From positions 1,171,565 to 1,235,564 of the forward strand of contig NZ_JAAZWE010000002.1 in NCBI RefSeq assembly GCF_013185185.1: a stretch of DNA of 64,000 nt. The letters run 5' to 3'. The notes below the pieces were generated by a model that was not told the DNA's origin, did no database searches, and saw nothing but the letters and a program-made list of their open reading frames with translations. This DNA is from Saccharibacillus endophyticus. Its GTDB lineage: Bacteria > Bacillota > Bacilli > Paenibacillales > Paenibacillaceae. Positions 16,884 to 26,265 of this stretch are shown in pieces (the first letter of the stretch is position 1; every line of letters begins with the position of its first letter). The translations under genes were made by a program, and so were the position numbers.

Positions 16884-17888
16884 ATGCATCCATCAAACAA
16901 GCTGCGCTGGGGCATTCTCGGCAGCGCTAACATTGCGGTTCGTTCCGTTATTCCGGGCTTGCAGCAATCCGAGCTGAACGAAGTGACGGCTTTGGCAAGC
17001 CGCACCTTGGAAAAGGCGGAGCAAGCCGCCGCCGGGCTGGGCATTGCCAAGACCTATGACAGCTATGAGCAGCTGCTTGCCGATGACGAGATCGATGCCG
17101 TGTACATTCCGCTTCCCAATCATCTGCACTACGAATGGACGCTGCGCGCCGCCGAAGCGGGCAAACATATTTTATGCGAGAAGCCGCTTGCGCTGAACGC
17201 CGCTCAAGCCGAAGAGATGGCCGCCGCTGCTTCCAAAGCCGGGGTTCATCTCGCCGAAGCCTTCATGTACCGCCACCATCCGCGTTATGACCAAATTCGC
17301 GACGTGATCGCCAGCGGCGAGATCGGCGACGTGCGCGGGATTCATAGCACGTTCACGTTCAACAACAGCGCTGCGGACGGCAATGTGCGTTTCCGTAAAG
17401 ACTGGGGCGGCGGCTCGCTGTACGATATCGGCTGCTACTCGATCAGCGCGGCCCGGATGCTGCTCGGCAAGGAACCGACTGCCGCAACGGTAATCGCCAT
17501 GTTTTCTCCGCAGCATGACGGCGTCGATATGATGGCGAGCGGTCTGCTCGAGTTCGACGGTGAGATCGGCGTTACGTTCGATAGCGGCATGTGGGCGGCT
17601 TTCCGCAATACGCTCGAAGTGTTGGGGACTCAGGGCACCATTGAAGTGCCTTCCGCTTATGTAAGCCCCGGCGACGAACGCTCCAACTTCTTCGTAACCG
17701 TTGGCGATCAACGTCGCGAGGTGCAGGTTGCCCCGTTGAATCAATATGCGGCGCAAGCCGATGCTTTTGCACGCACGGTGTTGAACGGCGAAAAGCCCGT
17801 ATACGATGCCGAAGATGCGGTACGCAACATGCGCGTGCTGGATGCGTGTCTAAAGTCCGCCGGGCAGCGCCGACGCGTGACCCTGTAA
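16884..17888 (+). CDS. Gfo/Idh/MocA-family oxidoreductase
   Basis: NAD(P)-dependent sugar or inositol dehydrogenase-like protein of 334 residues. A Rossmann domain opens with RWGILGSANIAVRSVIPGL; the family motif EKPLAL (HILCEKPLALNA) provides the catalytic Lys, and the C-terminal alpha/beta domain contains GGSLYDIGCYSISAARMLLG, with the usual D and H/Y catalytic region. AGGAGG lies 10 nt upstream. It is followed after 46 nt by an aldo/keto reductase, so the two probably work on the same carbohydrate or polyol; the exact substrate is unknown. Confidence 0.92.
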   Translation: MHPSNKLRWGILGSANIAVRSVIPGLQQSELNEVTALASRTLEKAEQAAAGLGIAKTYDSYEQLLADDEIDAVYIPLPNHLHYEWTLRAAEAGKHILCEKPLALNAAQAEEMAAAASKAGVHLAEAFMYRHHPRYDQIRDVIASGEIGDVRGIHSTFTFNNSAADGNVRFRKDWGGGSLYDIGCYSISAARMLLGKEPTAATVIAMFSPQHDGVDMMASGLLEFDGEIGVTFDSGMWAAFRNTLEVLGTQGTIEVPSAYVSPGDERSNFFVTVGDQRREVQVAPLNQYAAQADAFARTVLNGEKPVYDAEDAVRNMRVLDACLKSAGQRRRVTL

Positions 17889-17934
17889 CATCGGATATTT
17901 CAAACTCCCACTCCCGAAAGGATGTCGACTTCTT

Positions 17935-18879
17935 ATGAAACATATCGAAATCAAGGGTGCAGGCAAGCCGATTTCTGCGCTGATCAAAGGCACGGATTAT
18001 TTTACTCACGAGACGTATGAAAAAGCCGCCGCCAATATGAACGCATTTTTGGAGATCGGCGGCAACACGGTCGATACGGCACATATTTACTGCGGCGGAC
18101 AAAGCGAGGAAGTGCTCGGCCGATACATGCAGGAACACGGCAACCGGGATTCGATCGTCATTCTGACCAAAGGCGCGCACCATGATCAGAACGGGCCGCG
18201 CGTGAACGCCGAAGCGATTCGCAGCGATTTGAACACCAGTTTGGAGCGGTTGAAAACAAATTTTATCGAGCTGTACGCCCTTCACCGCGACGACGAAGCC
18301 ATACCCGTCGCCGTGATTGTAGACGCGCTGAATGAACATATCAAAGCCGGTCATATCGGAGCGATCGGCGCATCCAATTGGACCTGGCAGCGGCTGAAGG
18401 AGGCGAACGACTACGCGGCTTCCAGCGGACTCGTCGGCTTCGCGTTCAGCAGTCCCAATCTGAGCCTCGCCAAAGCCAACGAGCCGTTCTGGGCAGGCTG
18501 CGTGTCGGCGGATCGGCAGACGCTGGATTGGCATGCGGAGAGTCGGCTTCCTTTGCTCTCCTGGTCGTCCCAAGCACGCGGTTTCTTCACGGGACGTTTT
18601 ACCAAGGAAGTGCGGGATAACGCGGATCTGGTCCGCGTGTTTTATAGTGACGATAACTGGGAGCGCCTGGAACGAGCCAAGCAACTGGCCGCCGAGAAAA
18701 ACACGTCGACGATCCAGATCGCACTCGCCTATGTCTTGAATCAGCCGTTCCCGACCTGTGCCCTGATCGGCGCTCAAAACCGCGACGAACTGCTGTCCTG
18801 CGAGCAGGGCGCTAAGATTACGCTGACGCAAGACGAGCTGAACTGGCTGGATCTGAGTGCGGCGAATCCGCTGCGTTAA
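17935..18879 (+). CDS. Aldo/keto reductase
   Basis: NADPH-dependent carbonyl reductase of 314 residues with a TIM-barrel fold. The AKR tetrad can be read as Asp and Tyr in NTVDTAHIYCGG, Lys in ILTKGAHH and His in LYALHRDDE; the coenzyme-binding end has ALIGAQNRDEL. It is closest to the AKR group that includes YhdN and IolS-like enzymes. GAAAGGA precedes the start. It is the second gene of the unit divergent from the AraC regulator. Confidence 0.9.
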   Translation: MKHIEIKGAGKPISALIKGTDYFTHETYEKAAANMNAFLEIGGNTVDTAHIYCGGQSEEVLGRYMQEHGNRDSIVILTKGAHHDQNGPRVNAEAIRSDLNTSLERLKTNFIELYALHRDDEAIPVAVIVDALNEHIKAGHIGAIGASNWTWQRLKEANDYAASSGLVGFAFSSPNLSLAKANEPFWAGCVSADRQTLDWHAESRLPLLSWSSQARGFFTGRFTKEVRDNADLVRVFYSDDNWERLERAKQLAAEKNTSTIQIALAYVLNQPFPTCALIGAQNRDELLSCEQGAKITLTQDELNWLDLSAANPLR

Positions 18880-19003
18880 CCCCATGTCAAAATTGTTCGC
18901 GCACCGTAAATCTTGCCTGCTTTCACGCTAGCTAGCCGCAATCTGATGGTATGATCTGGGATAGGAAGGCTTTTGCCGGAAACTTATCGAAAAGGGGATT
19001 GCC

Positions 19004-20359
19004 ATGTCTCAGCTTGCCGCTTCCAAACCGCCCCGCCGAACTCGCAAAAGCGGGTCGAGCGCGGGGCTGTTCCTGTCGTTGCCGGTGCTATCGTGGGCGC
19101 TGTACGACTTCGCGAACACGATTTTTTCCTCCAACATCGTTACGATCTTTTTCCCGCTGTATCTGCAGCAGGTGCTGGGCGGAGACGCGCGAATGGATCA
19201 GATCGCCAGCACGTTTATCAGTTACGCCAACGCCGCTTCGGGTCTGCTGCTCGTCGTTTTCACGCCGCTGCTGGGAGTCTGGATGGACCGAACGGGACGC
19301 AAAAAGGCTTTCCTCGTTCCTTTTGCGCTGGCCGCCATTGTCTTTACGTTCCTGATGGGCTTGGCCGCGTACACGAACAGCCCCTCATCCTTGCTCGGCC
19401 TGCCGCTTTCGATCGTGACGGTGCTGATCTTTTTTACCGCGGCCAAGTTCTTCTATAATTCCAGTCAGCTGTTCTACGACAATATGCTGCCCGATATCGC
19501 GACCGGTCCTCAAGTCCCTCTCGTGTCAGGATTCGGCGTCGCGGTCGGTTATATCGGTACGTTGATGGGTCTGGTCGTCTACGGCATCGTGGGCAGCAGC
19601 GATTATCCGCTTGCCTTTATCCTGACCGCCGCGTTGTTCCTGCTTTTCTCGCTGCCGATCATTCTGTTGTACAAAGAAAAGCATACGCCTCCCGTCGCTC
19701 CCGCAAGCGGAACGCGAAAATCCTTTTTCAGCGGTTACCGGGATATTTACGACACGTTCAAAGAAGCGAAGAAGCATCGGGCCGTGTTCACGTTCATGAT
19801 CGCTTATTTCTTCTTCAATGACGCCGTCGCGACCGCGATTGCCATGATGAGCGTCTATGCGACCGCCGTCATGGGCTTCAGCGCCGGACAATTCATTCTG
19901 CTGTATCTGGTGGCAACGGTGTTCGCGATCATCGGCTCGTTCGTCTTCGGCCATATTACGCGCAGAGTCGGGGGGAAAGTCTCGTCCGGCCTCGTCGCGA
20001 TCGTGCTCATTGCCGCGCTCGTTCTGGCTGCCGCCGCATTCTCCGCTGCCGTGTTCTGGGCTGCGGCATGTCTGTACGGCGTGGCGATGGGCTCGCTGTG
20101 GGTCACTTCGCGCACCATGATCGTCGAACTCTCGCCGCCGGAAAAAAGGGGGCAGTTCTTCGGACTTTTCGCGTTCTCCGGCAAACTGTCGTCCGTGCTC
20201 GGTCCGCTCGTGTACGGCAGCGTGACTTGGGCGCTGGCGGGATACGGAACGCTGGCCAGCCGCGCGGCGCTGCTGTCCCTCGTCGTGATGGCCGCGATCG
20301 GGCTGGTCGTGCTGCTGCGCGTGCCTTATGCGAAGCCGATCGAGCAGGCGGAAGCTTGA
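19004..20359 (+). CDS. MFS transporter, UMF1 (Atg22-like) family
   Basis: Twelve-helix transporter of 451 residues. SWALYDFANTIFSSNIVTIF near the N-terminus is the hallmark of the UMF1 / Atg22-like branch; the MFS loop motif appears as GVWMDRTGRKKAFLVP. A further soluble loop (KEKHTPPVAPASGTRKSFF) separates the halves. AAGGGG lies 6 nt upstream. Eukaryotic Atg22 exports amino acids from vacuoles; bacterial substrates are unknown. Single gene ending at a strong terminator. Confidence 0.88.
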   Translation: MSQLAASKPPRRTRKSGSSAGLFLSLPVLSWALYDFANTIFSSNIVTIFFPLYLQQVLGGDARMDQIASTFISYANAASGLLLVVFTPLLGVWMDRTGRKKAFLVPFALAAIVFTFLMGLAAYTNSPSSLLGLPLSIVTVLIFFTAAKFFYNSSQLFYDNMLPDIATGPQVPLVSGFGVAVGYIGTLMGLVVYGIVGSSDYPLAFILTAALFLLFSLPIILLYKEKHTPPVAPASGTRKSFFSGYRDIYDTFKEAKKHRAVFTFMIAYFFFNDAVATAIAMMSVYATAVMGFSAGQFILLYLVATVFAIIGSFVFGHITRRVGGKVSSGLVAIVLIAALVLAAAAFSAAVFWAAACLYGVAMGSLWVTSRTMIVELSPPEKRGQFFGLFAFSGKLSSVLGPLVYGSVTWALAGYGTLASRAALLSLVVMAAIGLVVLLRVPYAKPIEQAEA

Positions 20360-20415
20360 TCGTTACGATCGCCGTTTCGCCGCCGATCGCGAATGCCGTC
20401 TTTTGCGCCAAAACG

Positions 20416-20457
20416 AATTCGAGCCCGCCCGTGCATGCGGTCGGGCTCGAATTTTTT
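20416..20457 (+). terminator. Terminator of the MFS gene
   Basis: Stem AATTCGAGCCCG / CGGGCTCGAATT with a 14-nt loop, followed by TTTTTG. Confidence 0.9.
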
Positions 20458-20515
20458 GCGGTTCTTTTTTCAAAACGGATTGAACGCGGACACGAAGGGT
20501 ATGTTATAGATGGGT

Positions 20516-20543
20516 TTGTTATGCGAAAGAACTTTGTTATAAT
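20516..20543 (+). promoter_or_regulatory. Promoter of yvgN
   Basis: -35 TTGTTA (20516-20521), 16-bp spacer and perfect -10 TATAAT (20538-20543), about 90 bp before the start codon. Confidence 0.5.
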
Positions 20544-20632
20544 TAGTAACTGTATGGCAATACCCCGATATAAGGCAGCAATGCGGTGTCGGGACGTTTG
20601 CCCAATTTGTGGACGACAAGGAGGATTTTTCG

Positions 20633-21463
20633 ATGACGACGAGTTTGAACGCGAAAGTAAAGTTGAACAACGGCGTGGAGATGCCTTGGTTCGGTCTTGG
20701 CGTATGGCAGGTAGAAGACGGCGACGAAGCGAAAAATTCCGTGAACGCGGCGATCAAAGCCGGTTATATCGGAATCGATACGGCCGCCGCTTATAAAAAC
20801 GAAAAAAGCGTGGGCGAAGCGATCCGCGAATCGGGCGCGAACCGCGACGGTCTGTTCATCACCTCGAAAGTATGGAACGGCGATCAAGGCTACGAAGAAA
20901 CGCTGGCCGCTTTCGACGCGACGATGGAAAAGCTGGGGCTCGACGTGCTCGACCTCTACCTGATCCACTGGCCGGTCAAAGGCAAATACAAAGACACTTG
21001 GCGCGCGATGGAAAAGCTGTACAAAGACGGCCGCATCCGCGCGATCGGCGTCAGCAACTTCCAGCCGCACCACCTCGACGACCTGCTCGAGGACGCGGAA
21101 GTCGTGCCGGCGGTCAATCAGGTGGAATTCCATCCGCTGCTGACCCAAAACGAGCTGCTGGACTACTGCGCGAAAAAAGGCATTCAGGTCGAAGCCTGGT
21201 CGCCGCTTGCGCGCGGCCTGCTGTTCGATAACGAAGTCGTGACGGGCCTCGGCGACAAATACGGCAAATCCCCGGCGCAGATCCTGCTTCGCTGGGTGTT
21301 GGACAAAGGCGTGGTCGTGCTGACCCGCTCCGTCAAAGAAAGCCGCATCGTCGAAAACGCCGACCTGTTCGACTTCACTTTGACGCCGGAAGACGTGACC
21401 GCGCTCGAAGCTTTGAACAAAAACGAGCGTACCGGCCCGGACCCGGACAACTTCAATTTCTGA
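20633..21463 (+). CDS. yvgN: Glyoxal/methylglyoxal reductase, aldo/keto reductase family
   Basis: NADPH-dependent reductase of 276 residues, the same length as Bacillus subtilis YvgN and alike along its whole length, including NNGVEMPWFGLGVWQVE, IDTAAAYKNE (Asp and Tyr of the tetrad), FITSKVWNGDQGYE (Lys), DLYLIHWPVKGKYKDTWRAM (His) and IGVSNFQPHHL. YvgN reduces glyoxal and methylglyoxal, so this gene probably detoxifies reactive aldehydes. AAGGAGG lies 8 nt before ATG 20633; an upstream in-frame GTG at 20609 has none. Monocistronic, with its own promoter and terminator. Confidence 0.93.
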   Translation: MTTSLNAKVKLNNGVEMPWFGLGVWQVEDGDEAKNSVNAAIKAGYIGIDTAAAYKNEKSVGEAIRESGANRDGLFITSKVWNGDQGYEETLAAFDATMEKLGLDVLDLYLIHWPVKGKYKDTWRAMEKLYKDGRIRAIGVSNFQPHHLDDLLEDAEVVPAVNQVEFHPLLTQNELLDYCAKKGIQVEAWSPLARGLLFDNEVVTGLGDKYGKSPAQILLRWVLDKGVVVLTRSVKESRIVENADLFDFTLTPEDVTALEALNKNERTGPDPDNFNF

Positions 21464-21807
21464 TCCTGTTCGCATACGTCCGATTTTCCTTTACTTTATC
21501 CGCTTTCCGATGCCGGAAAGCGGATTTTTCATTTTCGGAGCGCTGCTCGATTCAGTCCTCCCGGCACGTTTCGTTCGACGGGCGGCGCTTCGTGCGGCAG
21601 ATCCGCCGCTTGGGTGGAATCCGCATCCGAAGCGACGCTTCTTATTATTTTTTTGCTCTCTCGATCGCTTGCCGTTCTTGAACTGATAACGGTTTCGATG
21701 ATTCGGGGCAAGATTGCGTTGCGTCGTTACGCAAAGTTCGGTGTATGTAATAAGCAGTCAACCAAATTCGACAAATGTGCAAACTCCTTCGAAACGGAAG
21801 TGAAAAA
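21464..21807. other. Intergenic region yvgN to BCCT transporter
   Basis: It holds the yvgN terminator near its start. The remaining ~275 bp must carry the promoter of the betaine transporter, but I see no clear -35/-10 pair and no gene or repeat. Confidence 0.5.
21498..21530 (+). terminator. Terminator of yvgN
   Basis: Stem ATCCGCTTTCCG / CGGAAAGCGGAT with a short loop, followed by TTTTC. Confidence 0.9.
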
Positions 21808-23334
21808 ATGAAGCAAGCAACCAGCGTGTTTTACATATCGGCGGCAATTCTCGTCGTGCTCGTCGCGATCGGCGTTATCGCTCCCGATGCGCTCGAACAA
21901 GGTACAAACTATGTTCAATCCGTGATGACGGATACTTTCGGCTGGTATTACCTGATTGCGGTGACCGCCTTCGTCGGCGTCTGCATCTATCTGCTCGTCA
22001 GCCCGCTCGGCCGGATCAAGCTGGGCAAACAGGACGATACGCCCGACTATTCGCGCCCTACGTGGCTGGCGATGCTGTTCAGCGCGGGCGTCGGTATCGG
22101 TCTCGTGTTCTACGGCGCCTACGAACCGCTCAATCATTATGCGGTCAGTTCACCTACCGGGGAAGTCGGCACGGAAACATCCGTGCGCGAAGCGATGCAG
22201 TTCACCTTTTTCCATTGGGGCGTTCACGCATGGGCCGTATACGGTCTGGTCGCGATGTCCCTGGCTTATTTCATGTTCCGCAAAGGACAGCCTGCGCTAA
22301 TCAGTTCGACGCTGACGCCTGTACTCGGACGGCATACGCAAGGTCCGATCGGCAAAACGATCGACGTCGTAGCCGTGCTGGCCACCGTCATCGGGGTCGC
22401 GACTTCGCTCGGCTTCGGCGCGGTTCAAATCAACGGCGGACTTTCTTACCTGTTCGGCATTCCGTCAAACATCCTCACCCAGTTCATCATCATTCTGGTC
22501 GTGACGGTTATGTTCATGGCGTCCGCGCTGAGCGGGTTGGATAAGGGCATCCGGATTCTCAGCAACGTGAACATGATTTTGGCGGCGGCATTGTGCGTAG
22601 TGGTATTCGCGTTCGGCGCTTCGTTGTTCACGCTTAATCTGTTCACCGACTCCTTGGGACGCTATTTGCAGAACTTCATCACCATGAGCTTCCGTATCGC
22701 GCCTCTTAATCCGGAGAACCGGGAATGGATCAATACTTGGACGATCTTTTATTGGGCTTGGTGGATCTCGTGGTCGCCGTTCGTCGGGATTTTCATTGCC
22801 CGAGTCTCGAAAGGCCGCACCATCCGCGAATTCGTCGCTTATGTACTGCTGGCCCCTTCGCTGATCGGATTTATCTGGTTCTCGGTGTTCGGCGGATCGG
22901 CGATCTCGCTTGAACGCAGCGGCAAAGCCATGCTGTCCCAACTCGTTCCCCAAGAAACATTGTTCGGTATGCTTGCAACCTATCCTTGGGGCATGGCGAT
23001 TTCGATTCTTGCGATCGGCTTGATCGCGATTTTCTTCGTCACTTCGGCCGATTCCGGCACGTTCGTGCTCGGCATGATGACGACAGGCGGCGCTCAAAAT
23101 CCGAATAACGTCCTTAAAGCGACTTGGGGTATCATGCTTACGGCTATGGCATTGGTTCTGCTGTATTCGGGCGGTCTTCAAGCTTTGCAAAATATGATGA
23201 TTATTTCGGCCTTCCCGTTCTCTTTCGTCATCATCGCGATGGCGGTCAGCCTGATCAAAGTCTTGAACAAAGATTCGCACGAAATGGGACCGAGCAAACG
23301 CAAGCCGCCGAAAAAAGCGGAAACTCAAGTTTGA
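21808..23334 (+). CDS. BCCT-family glycine betaine/choline transporter, OpuD-like
   Basis: Sodium-coupled transporter of compatible solutes, 508 residues with about 12 membrane helices, like OpuD of Bacillus subtilis. The family's Trp-rich motif is present (FYWAWWISWSPFVGIFIARV), as is FSAGVGIGLVFYGAYEPLNH in the sodium and substrate region. The C-terminal tail is short and basic (SKRKPPKKAETQV), as in osmosensing members. ATG 21808 is preceded by GGAAG. Expected role is uptake of glycine betaine at high osmolarity; the exact substrate is inferred. It stands alone. Confidence 0.92.
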   Translation: MKQATSVFYISAAILVVLVAIGVIAPDALEQGTNYVQSVMTDTFGWYYLIAVTAFVGVCIYLLVSPLGRIKLGKQDDTPDYSRPTWLAMLFSAGVGIGLVFYGAYEPLNHYAVSSPTGEVGTETSVREAMQFTFFHWGVHAWAVYGLVAMSLAYFMFRKGQPALISSTLTPVLGRHTQGPIGKTIDVVAVLATVIGVATSLGFGAVQINGGLSYLFGIPSNILTQFIIILVVTVMFMASALSGLDKGIRILSNVNMILAAALCVVVFAFGASLFTLNLFTDSLGRYLQNFITMSFRIAPLNPENREWINTWTIFYWAWWISWSPFVGIFIARVSKGRTIREFVAYVLLAPSLIGFIWFSVFGGSAISLERSGKAMLSQLVPQETLFGMLATYPWGMAISILAIGLIAIFFVTSADSGTFVLGMMTTGGAQNPNNVLKATWGIMLTAMALVLLYSGGLQALQNMMIISAFPFSFVIIAMAVSLIKVLNKDSHEMGPSKRKPPKKAETQV

Positions 23335-23505
23335 TTCCCATGCCACTGAGCGAGCCTGTCGAATTTCGGCAAGCTCGCTTTTTCATGCGCAGCGATAGGG
23401 TCGGCCTGCAGAGATCTGCTCGTTTCGCGTTGCAAGACGCGGAGATGCGAGGTATATTGAACACATTCACTACATCACGACGCGATATACGAGAAAGGAG
23501 CACGC

Positions 23506-23838
23506 ATGGACCTCGACAAAGTCCGTAAACGATTTCTCCCGATGAGCGAAACGATGTTCTATATTTTGTTTTCGCTCAGGGAGGAACGCCACGGCTACGG
23601 TATTATGCAGCATGTGCAATCTCTGACGTCCGGCCGGATTGCGCTGGGAGCCGGCACCCTTTATCAAAGTCTGGCGAAGCTGGAAGGCGACGGCCTGATT
23701 ATTCAAACTGCCGAGATCGAACGCAAGAAATTTTACCTCGCCACCGAATCCGGAAAGGTCATTTTGCGGGAAGAAGCTCTTCGCATTTCGGAACTCTACC
23801 GGAACGTCGCAGAACTGCTGCCGCTTGAACAAGCTTAA
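23506..23838 (+). CDS. PadR-family transcriptional regulator
   Basis: Winged-helix regulator of 110 residues: FLPMSETMFYILFSLREERHGYGIMQHV, here split as FLPMSETMFYILFSL and EERHGYGIMQHV, then GAGTLYQSLAKLEGDGLI (recognition helix) and the wing ERKKFYLATESGK. It belongs to the short PadR subgroup. AAAGGAG lies 5 nt upstream. It is followed after 27 nt by an HD-domain gene, an unusual partner, so both are probably co-transcribed. Confidence 0.9.
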   Translation: MDLDKVRKRFLPMSETMFYILFSLREERHGYGIMQHVQSLTSGRIALGAGTLYQSLAKLEGDGLIIQTAEIERKKFYLATESGKVILREEALRISELYRNVAELLPLEQA

Positions 23839-23865
23839 TTTTAGAAGGCAAAAGGAGGAATTTCG

Positions 23866-24327
23866 ATGTCTACGCTAGCTCGCGCAATCGCTCTTGCCGC
23901 TCAATACCATGAAGGCCAGACCGATAAAGGCGGCCGTCCCTATGTCTTCCACCCGCTTCGCCTGATGCTCAAAGCGCTCACCGAGGAGGAACAGATCGCC
24001 GCCGTGCTGCACGACACGATCGAGGATACCGACCTGACTTTGGACGATCTGCGCAAAGAAGGCTTTTCCGACGAAATCGTGGAAGCGATCGACCGGCTAT
24101 CCCGTCGCGAAGAGGAGACTTATCACGAGTTCATTTTACGGATCAAGGAAAATCGGCTCGCCGCGCGGGTCAAAATTCTCGATCTGCAAGACAATATGGA
24201 TCTGACCCGCATCAAAAAACCGTCGGAAAAAGATCAAAAACGCCTGCTGAAATACAGTCGGGCTTTGGATACGCTGCTTTCCCATGACGAGGCGCAAGAA
24301 GCGGACGGTCAGACGCCCGATGCCTAA
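23866..24327 (+). CDS. HD-domain phosphohydrolase, (p)ppGpp-hydrolase-like
   Basis: Protein of 153 residues consisting only of an HD domain like that of RelA/SpoT and MESH1 proteins: AIALAAQYHEGQTDKGGRPY (first metal His), HPLRLM, VLHDTIEDTD (HD dyad and the ED pair) and ARVKILDLQDNMDL (last Asp). No synthetase, TGS or ACT domain is present. It could hydrolyse (p)ppGpp or a related nucleotide, but the Asn/Lys details of true MESH1 enzymes cannot be verified here. Probably co-transcribed with the PadR gene. Confidence 0.85.
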   Translation: MSTLARAIALAAQYHEGQTDKGGRPYVFHPLRLMLKALTEEEQIAAVLHDTIEDTDLTLDDLRKEGFSDEIVEAIDRLSRREEETYHEFILRIKENRLAARVKILDLQDNMDLTRIKKPSEKDQKRLLKYSRALDTLLSHDEAQEADGQTPDA

Positions 24328-24387
24328 TCCCTCGATCCATAAGGAAGACTCGGAACAGAGCCTCGGTTTTCGGGATACCGAAACGAA

Positions 24388-24430
24388 AAGAACCTTCGCC
24401 CCGCCACAAAAGCGGAGTCGAAGGTTCTTC
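24388..24430 (-). terminator. Terminator between convergent genes
   Basis: Arms GAACCTTCG (24390-24398) and CGAAGGTTC (24419-24427); the minus strand continues with TTTTC, so it mainly serves the DUF998 gene. Confidence 0.7.
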
Positions 24431-24437
24431 GCATGCT

Positions 24438-25100
24438 TTATTTTCGTCCCGGCCTGAAAGCCGGCAGCATAGTAAAGCCGAAAATCAGGTCCCATGCCGT
24501 CATCGAGTAAACCGAGAGCCGTTCGAACACGGCGGGATGACCGAATATGCCCGAGACCATGATTCCTAGCGCCAAAAGTCCGAATGCTCCCAACCCGACA
24601 CCGCTCCGACCTAAGCCGGGATGCGACCGCCGAATCGACGCGCCTCCCAGCATCACCGCCAGATTCCCGCCGATGATCGCCAGACCCGCGCCGATCAGGT
24701 GCGGACTTAGGCCGTCATAAGAGACGCCGGGAAAATAGCCGATCATGACGTTTCCGATGCCGTGGATCACGGCCGCCGCAAGCGCGAGGAACTTTGCTTT
24801 TCCTTCGAGCAGCGGGAGCAGGAGCCAGTACCCCAACGCGAATAACAGCCCATGCGCCATAAATCCGGCATTCATGACCCAGGCCAGCGGCGACAACACC
24901 TCCCGCCCGTCGATCGTCAGCGGTCCGGCAACGCCCAGGTCGCTGATGTAATTATAGGCGTAGCGGTAAGTCGGCTCCTGCCAGGCATAGGCCGAGATCG
25001 CTTCCGTCAGCACATAGATCACGGCGCCGAGCATGAAGGATATCGAACCGAACGCGACCCTGCGAGCAACTTTCTTTTCCAGCTGTAGTTCCACTGACAT
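24438..25100 (-). CDS. DUF998 membrane protein
   Basis: Integral membrane protein of 220 residues with six hydrophobic segments and the DUF998 signatures: NYISDLGVAGPL after the first helix, MNAGFMAHGLLFALGYW, and HGIGNVMIGYFPG. The function of the family is unknown. ATG 25100 follows GGAGG by 8 nt and removes an unlikely 18-residue extension. Single gene. Confidence 0.85.
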   Translation of the reverse strand: MSVELQLEKKVARRVAFGSISFMLGAVIYVLTEAISAYAWQEPTYRYAYNYISDLGVAGPLTIDGREVLSPLAWVMNAGFMAHGLLFALGYWLLLPLLEGKAKFLALAAAVIHGIGNVMIGYFPGVSYDGLSPHLIGAGLAIIGGNLAVMLGGASIRRSHPGLGRSGVGLGAFGLLALGIMVSGIFGHPAVFERLSVYSMTAWDLIFGFTMLPAFRPGRK

Positions 25101-25199
25101 ATCGGGTTCCTCCGTCAACTTCGAATACGGCGCTGCGATCAAGCATACCGACATCCTCGAATGCCGATCACAGCGATCTCATTCATTATAAAGCATCCG

Positions 25200-26252
25200 T
25201 CATCCGTACACCCGCCGAATGATTTCTTCGAAGTCCGGCTCCCGCATCTCCACGTCCTCGATCTCGCCCCGCTGCCCCAGTTCACGCAGTACGTCCATCG
25301 TCCGAACGTCCTGCCGATTGACCTCGACGGTCAACGTAGACTCGGTTCGGGACACGATGCGCATCGCGAAGCTGCTGTCGGCCGCGATGATCAGGTCGTC
25401 GCCTTGCCTTGGCAGCACATATCCAGCCCGGTACGTCACCTTGATCTCCGTCGGCAGCCCGATCTCCCGGCGCAATCCTTCCACTGTGCCGTCATAGGTC
25501 AGCCGACCGCCGCCGATCACCATTACGCGGCGGCAAAGCTGCTCGATATCGTCCATGTCATGAGTGGTGAGCAGGATCGTTTTGCCGAATTCCTCGTTCA
25601 ATACTTTTAAAAAGCCCCGGATATTGCGCTTGGCATTCACGTCCAACCCGATCGTCGGCTCGTCCAGAAACAGCAGCTCGGGATCATGCAGCATCGCTGC
25701 CGCGATATCCGCGCGCATCCGCTGACCGAGCGACAGCTTGCGCACGGGCGTGTCCCAGAACTCATCCAAATCCAGCAGCTCCGCGAATTCGCCGAGCCGC
25801 TTGGCTTTATCCGCATCGCACACCCCGTACATATGCGCCAAAATATCGTACGAGTCTTTCACCGGAAGATCCCACCACAACTGACTGCGCTGGCCGAATA
25901 CCACGCCGAGTCTCGAAGCGCAGCGCAACCGGTCACGATGCGGATCAATGCCGGCCAACCTTACACTTCCGGAAGAAGGATGCAGGATGCCGGTCAACAT
26001 TTTTATCGTCGTCGATTTCCCCGCCCCGTTGGGACCGATGTAACCGACGAAGTCTCCTTTTTCCACCGTAAACCCGATATCCCGCACCGCTTCCTTGGTC
26101 GTATACTCCCGCGAGAACAACGAACGAATCCCCGAGAACCGCCCCTGTGCCACGACTGGCGTTTTAAAGCTTTTGCACAGTCCGACCGCTTCGATTGCCG
26201 CTTCGCGTTCAGCTTGAACGGTCGGCACAGCCCTGCTACTTATCGTTTCCAT
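25200..26252 (-). CDS. ABC transporter ATP-binding protein (COG4586 type)
   Basis: ATPase of 350 residues: Walker A GPNGAGKST, Q-loop FGQRSQLWWDLPV, signature LSLGQRMRADIA, Walker B LLFLDEPTIGLD, H-loop LLTTHDMDD, followed by a ~90-residue C-terminal domain. A family-typical N-terminal extension is present. It is the last gene of a three-gene unit after two ABC-2-type permeases, a set usually annotated as an uncharacterised exporter. AGGAGG lies 6 nt before ATG 26252. Substrate unknown; drug or lipid export is possible. Confidence 0.92.
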   Translation of the reverse strand: METISSRAVPTVQAEREAAIEAVGLCKSFKTPVVAQGRFSGIRSLFSREYTTKEAVRDIGFTVEKGDFVGYIGPNGAGKSTTIKMLTGILHPSSGSVRLAGIDPHRDRLRCASRLGVVFGQRSQLWWDLPVKDSYDILAHMYGVCDADKAKRLGEFAELLDLDEFWDTPVRKLSLGQRMRADIAAAMLHDPELLFLDEPTIGLDVNAKRNIRGFLKVLNEEFGKTILLTTHDMDDIEQLCRRVMVIGGGRLTYDGTVEGLRREIGLPTEIKVTYRAGYVLPRQGDDLIIAADSSFAMRIVSRTESTLTVEVNRQDVRTMDVLRELGQRGEIEDVEMREPDFEEIIRRVYG

Positions 26253-26265
26253 GCTCGTCCTCCTC

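Noticed and set aside
21464..21480. GATCCTGTTCG after yvgN, like the tail of the palindromic elements
   Set aside because: No hairpin core of the element follows, and the match is short enough to be chance.
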